Positions 4,481-5,968 of a DNA stretch of 5,968 bases are shown in pieces. Below the pieces are notes generated by a model. It was not told the DNA's origin. It saw only the letters and a list, made by a program, of their open reading frames with translations, and did not search any database. This DNA comes from Moraxellaceae bacterium (GTDB lineage: Bacteria > Pseudomonadota > Gammaproteobacteria > Pseudomonadales > Ketobacteraceae), in assembly GCA_002402125.1 (NCBI GenBank), contig NVVG01000010.1, positions 4,787 through 10,754 on the forward strand, written 5' to 3'. The stretch's first letter is position 1; each line of letters begins with the position of its first letter. A program made the translations under genes and the position numbers.

Positions 4481-5968
4481 TTAGTTTGGACCAACGCAGA
4501 TTTGATGCACGTTGACAGTTGACATCAAACTGACGAATGAATTGAAGGTCACTTGCACTGAATCGAATTCAACATCAGTATCCACGTGCACATAACTTTG
4601 GTTACCGCCAGCCCAAAGCAGTTTTAGCCCCAGGATATTATTGTTACCGGCCCTTGCTACAACCTCTCCATCTTTTATAAGGGAAAGTCGAATCTGCTGG
4701 AGTAGATTTAGATTTATTAATCGCCCAGGTATGCTAATTACCGCACCGACTCGATTATTTCCCTCAAAAACGGTGTTGCTGTCGATCGTTAGGTCGAGGC
4801 CACCGAGAATACCCAAGAATAAAGACATCCGTGCGACTGAATTGACGTCAGCATCGATGGCAAGTTCTTTATCAGAAACACGACAGGAAAAGATGGTACA
4901 CAATCCGTTATAGCTTACTTTAGCGGTCGCGCCATTCGTCGCTAGTAAAGGTTGTGGTCCATCAATACCACAGGTGAACTCCGTATCACATGCATTGCCG
5001 ACACCATCATTATCCGAGTCTGCTTGGTCTGCGTTGGCAATCGCCGGGCAATTGTCAGCTGAGTCATCCCAGCCATCATTATCCTGGTCCACATCACACG
5101 CATTGCCAACCCCATCGCCATCATCATCGGTTTGGTTGCTATTACTGACGAGCGGGCAATTGTCGATGTCATCTGCAATGCCATCGTTATCGCTGTCGAG
5201 TAAACTATCACACGCATCGCCTATGCCGTCATTATCGGTGTCGGTTTGCGCGCTATTCGCAGTGGCTGGACAGTTATCCGTTGTATTGCCGATGTTATCG
5301 CCATCAAGATCTGCATCGCAAGTGTCACCCAAGCCGTCGTTGTCTAGGTCATTTTGCTGCGCGTTGGCGACCAGTGGGCAGTTATCGTTGTCATTGTTAA
5401 CGCCATCACCATCAATATCTGAGTCACAGGCATCGCCCTCGCCATCAATATTGCTGTCGAGTTGATCTGGATTGGCGGTCATGGGGCAATTATCGGCATC
5501 ATCGATTACGCCATCGTTATCATCATCGTGGTCACAGGCATCGCCCTGGTTATCATTATCGTTATCGATTTGATCAGGGTTAGCAATCGCGGGGCAGTTA
5601 TCATCAATGTCTGCCACCGTGTCATTATCGCTATCGGTAAAATCGTCACAGGCATTGCCAAGCCCATCATTGTCGCTATCTACTTGATCGGCGTTAGCGA
5701 TAACTGGGCAGTTATCATCGTTGTCATTCACTGTGTCGCCATCGTCATCGCTATCACAGGCGTCACCGAAGGTGTCAGAATCAGTATCTATTTGATCTGC
5801 ATTAGGAACAAAAACGCAGTTGTCTTGATCGTTGGCAACTCCGTCGTTATCACTATCCGTTAACGCATCACAGGCATCACCCATTCCGTCTGCATCTGCG
5901 TCTTGCTGGCTAGCATTGGGTGTTAAAGGACAGTTATCAATGTCATCAGCAACATTGTCGCCGTCACG
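4481..5968 (-). CDS. Thrombospondin type 3 repeat surface protein, C-terminal part (5' end outside window)
   Basis: The frame stays open to the right edge, so the ATG at 5884-5882 lies inside a repeat and is not the start. The visible 495 residues begin RDGDNVADDIDNCPLTPNA. About 326 residues form nine TSP3 units, each with DxDxDGxxD acid clusters, DNCP and GDACD or GNACD. Family knowledge: these bind many calcium ions and form a stiff stalk in secreted proteins, with cysteines bridging neighbouring units. The last 165 residues differ: they start FTCGIDGPQPLL and end STVNVHQICVGPN. The part from NNRVGAVISIPGRL through LGLKLLWAGG resembles a beta-sandwich domain I recall at the ends of Bacteroidetes and proteobacterial surface proteins; I know no function for it. 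No PEP-CTERM, LPXTG or autotransporter end is present. An adhesive or structural surface role is inferred. Confidence 0.88.
   Translation of the reverse strand, partial: RDGDNVADDIDNCPLTPNASQQDADADGMGDACDALTDSDNDGVANDQDNCVFVPNADQIDTDSDTFGDACDSDDDGDTVNDNDDNCPVIANADQVDSDNDGLGNACDDFTDSDNDTVADIDDNCPAIANPDQIDNDNDNQGDACDHDDDNDGVIDDADNCPMTANPDQLDSNIDGEGDACDSDIDGDGVNNDNDNCPLVANAQQNDLDNDGLGDTCDADLDGDNIGNTTDNCPATANSAQTDTDNDGIGDACDSLLDSDNDGIADDIDNCPLVSNSNQTDDDGDGVGNACDVDQDNDGWDDSADNCPAIANADQADSDNDGVGNACDTEFTCGIDGPQPLLATNGATAKVSYNGLCTIFSCRVSDKELAIDADVNSVARMSLFLGILGGLDLTIDSNTVFEGNNRVGAVISIPGRLINLNLLQQIRLSLIKDGEVVARAGNNNILGLKLLWAGGNQSYVHVDTDVEFDSVQVTFNSFVSLMSTVNVHQICVGPN
4972..5968 (-). repeat. TSP3-coding repeat array, nine units
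   Basis: Units are about 35-38 residues (105-114 bp) and diverged at the DNA level while keeping DNCP, N-x-x-Q and D-x-DGxGDACD positions. The array continues past the window edge, so the total unit number is unknown. Long open frames on the opposite strand here are by-products of the repeated GAT/GAC codons. Confidence 0.85.

Noticed and set aside
4974..5863. Long plus-strand open frames opposite the TSP3 array (163 and 133 residues)
   Set aside because: They are low-complexity mirror images of the GAT/GAC-rich repeat codons and have no ribosome sites or domains.

Overview
The window looks like chromosomal DNA of a Gram-negative, probably marine gammaproteobacterium. This rests on two predicted lipoproteins with lipoboxes, a NarL/FixJ-type regulator, a thrombospondin type 3 (TSP3) surface protein and the remnant of an exosortase-sorted (PEP-CTERM) protein. 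It is an inference from gene content; the sequence does not name a genus.

Layout from left to right. (1) At 1-397 (+) is the 3' end of a response regulator with a LuxR-type DNA-binding domain. (2) A strong hairpin at 399-434 serves both it and the convergent gene. (3) At 450-2876 (-) is the main object of interest, an 808-residue predicted lipoprotein. By eye it aligns along its middle with the pore-forming B components of binary toxins (anthrax protective antigen, PA). It carries a three-repeat C-terminal domain like vitelline membrane outer layer protein I (VMO-I). It lacks the N-terminal PA14 domain that is cleaved off in classical members. (4) At 2888-4480 is a gene-poor, eroded stretch. 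It holds a perfect 25-bp inverted repeat 87 bp upstream of the PA-like gene, a frameshifted leucine-rich-repeat remnant, a small four-cysteine lipoprotein gene (3583-3834, -), and a PEP-CTERM remnant that keeps a signal peptide and a sorting tail but almost nothing between them. (5) At 4481-5968 (-) is a TSP3-repeat protein running off the right edge, with a C-terminal beta-rich domain and two terminators in series downstream.

The shared theme is surface or secreted proteins, several with calcium-binding acidic repeats. No enzymatic A component (LF/EF-like or ADP-ribosyltransferase) lies next to the PA-like gene, so its cargo, if any, is unknown. The many surface-protein genes and remnants suggest an accessory region with gene turnover. 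All homology statements come from reading the sequence and from remembered family motifs; no search was run.
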